7,039 bases of DNA, from positions 1 to 7,039 of the forward strand of contig CAKPJE010000053.1 in the NCBI GenBank assembly GCA_934162555.1. The letters run 5' to 3'. The stretch is from an uncultured Bacilli bacterium. GTDB lineage: Bacteria > Bacillota_I > Bacilli_A > RF39 > UBA660. Below the pieces are notes generated by a model. It was not told the origin of the DNA. It saw only the letters and a list, made by a program, of their open reading frames with translations, and did not search any database. Position 1 is the first letter of the stretch. Each line of letters begins with the position of its first letter. Of the stretch, positions 6,331 through 7,039 are shown piece after piece. Made by a program: the position numbers and the translations under genes.

Positions 6331-7039
6331 AAATCCAAACTCCAAATGCTATTGCAATCATTGCAAACATTAAACCTACTACCCAAAATGATTTTACAAT
6401 GTCATTTTCTTGCCAACCTAATTTTTCAAAATGGTGGTGAAGTGGTGTCATTAAGAATACTTTTTTACCTGTTAATCTTACTGAAACAATTTGAATAATG
6501 CATGAAAGAGTTTCAATTACAAATACTCCTGCTACTAAGATTAGGGTAAATTCACGACCTGTTAGAATTGCAACTGCACCTAATGCTCCACCTAGTGCAA
6601 GTGATCCGGTATCACCCATAAATATTTTTGCTGGGTAGGTGTTAAACATTAGAAATCCTAGCAATGATCCTATTAATATGAAGCAAAATATGGCCATGTC
6701 TTCATATCCTACTATCCATTTTGAATTCCAAGCTATTAGGGCAAAGCATAGAAATGAAATAATTGATAATCCGCCTGCTAAACCGTCTAAACCATCTGTT
6801 ATGTTGACGGCGTTACTACTTGCTACCATTATAAACATAATAAATAATATGTAAAATGCTCCGAAGTTAATGTCTATGTTTAAGCCAAAGGCATTTACTT
6901 CAAGTACTGGTGGGTGTCCACTTTTCATGTATATTATGTAAAAGCCTAGTGCGATAAAGAGTTGACCTAATAATTTTTGAACTTCTGTTAAACCTTTGTT
7001 ATTTTTTTTGACAACAATTAAAAAATCATCTATAAAACC
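6329..7039 (-). CDS. mraY: Phospho-MurNAc-pentapeptide transferase MraY, N-terminus cut by window edge
   Basis: MraY is the integral membrane enzyme that transfers phospho-MurNAc-pentapeptide from UDP to undecaprenyl phosphate, forming lipid I, the first membrane step of peptidoglycan synthesis. The frame is open to the window edge: 236 C-terminal residues are visible of the usual 320 or so. Numbering from the first visible residue: GFIDDF (1-6) carries the first catalytic Asp pair, followed by the cytoplasmic KKNNKGLT; NITDGLDGLAGG (79-90) holds the second conserved Asp region; KIFMGDTGSLALGG (138-151) holds the third; and TPLHHHFEKLGW (198-209) is the conserved triple-His loop. About seven hydrophobic segments surround these motifs, the last ending at the C-terminus (SFWVVGLMFAMIAIAFGVWI). 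Met38 (codon at 6928-6926) is internal and not the start, because family-typical sequence continues upstream. The gene ends its transcription unit at a terminator overlapping its stop, and ysxC follows. Confidence 0.97.
   Translation of the reverse strand, partial: GFIDDFLIVVKKNNKGLTEVQKLLGQLFIALGFYIIYMKSGHPPVLEVNAFGLNIDINFGAFYILFIMFIMVASSNAVNITDGLDGLAGGLSIISFLCFALIAWNSKWIVGYEDMAIFCFILIGSLLGFLMFNTYPAKIFMGDTGSLALGGALGAVAILTGREFTLILVAGVFVIETLSCIIQIVSVRLTGKKVFLMTPLHHHFEKLGWQENDIVKSFWVVGLMFAMIAIAFGVWI

Noticed and set aside
2313..6854. Plus-strand open frames of 60-116 codons at several places (for example 2313-2507, 3635-3985, 4344-4535, 4520-4702, 6125-6373, 6639-6854)
   Set aside because: They all lie wholly or largely opposite well-supported minus-strand genes, have no recognisable motifs, and are low-complexity sequences rich in Leu, Ile, Ser and Phe, as expected from antisense reading of AT-rich coding DNA.
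6329..6928. A 199-residue MraY starting at the Met codon 6928-6926
   Set aside because: The frame stays open to the window edge, and the extra 37 residues include the conserved catalytic GFIDD motif. The Met is internal and the true start lies outside the window.
1..7039. A previously undescribed defence, mobile or biosynthetic system
   Set aside because: No transposase, integrase, repeat array, toxin-antitoxin pair, reverse transcriptase or clustered unknown genes are visible. Only one complete gene lacks a family assignment.

Overview
All of the genes in this strongly AT-rich window lie on the minus strand. The gene content points to a low-GC Bacillota genome, most likely Bacilli or a nearby uncultured gut lineage. 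It has a T-box-controlled pheST pair, strong AGGAGG ribosome binding sites, sigma-A-like promoters, short U-tailed terminators and a small protein that looks like the spore protein SpoVIF. UGA is used as a stop in two genes and Trp is written UGG, so this is the standard bacterial code and not the Mycoplasma code. No mobile element, CRISPR array, tRNA, rRNA or defence gene was seen.

In the direction of transcription (high to low coordinates), the window opens with the C-terminal 236 residues of MraY, a membrane enzyme of peptidoglycan synthesis (6329-7039). MraY ends at a clean hairpin terminator that begins inside its stop codon. A new promoter at 6301-6272 then drives an apparent three-gene unit: ysxC/engB (5665-6249), an unassigned 146-residue protein (5199-5639), and der/engA (3886-5202), whose start overlaps the preceding gene by 4 bases. 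Two of the three are GTPases for assembly of the large ribosomal subunit. The middle protein has a C-terminal half faintly like MecA-type ClpC adaptors. An AT-rich hairpin overlapping the der stop codon probably ends or attenuates this transcript.

Next come a SpoVIF-like gene (3586-3828; its start is the second ATG, not the first) and then a stretch of about 315 bases without protein genes (3271-3585). That stretch holds a near-consensus sigma-A promoter (-35 at 3532-3527, -10 at 3509-3504, 17-base spacer) and a T-box riboswitch of about 200 nt that senses uncharged tRNA-Phe. The T-box controls pheS (2233-3270) and pheT (1-2230, cut by the window edge about 50 residues short of the usual length), the two subunits of phenylalanyl-tRNA synthetase. 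The pheT ribosome binding site lies in the last codons of pheS, 2 bases separate the two genes, and translation is probably coupled.

Most of the window is conserved housekeeping DNA. The parts worth a second look are the unassigned protein between ysxC and der, the SpoVIF-like gene, a hairpin that places the ysxC ribosome binding site in its loop, and the unresolved off-state of the pheST T-box.
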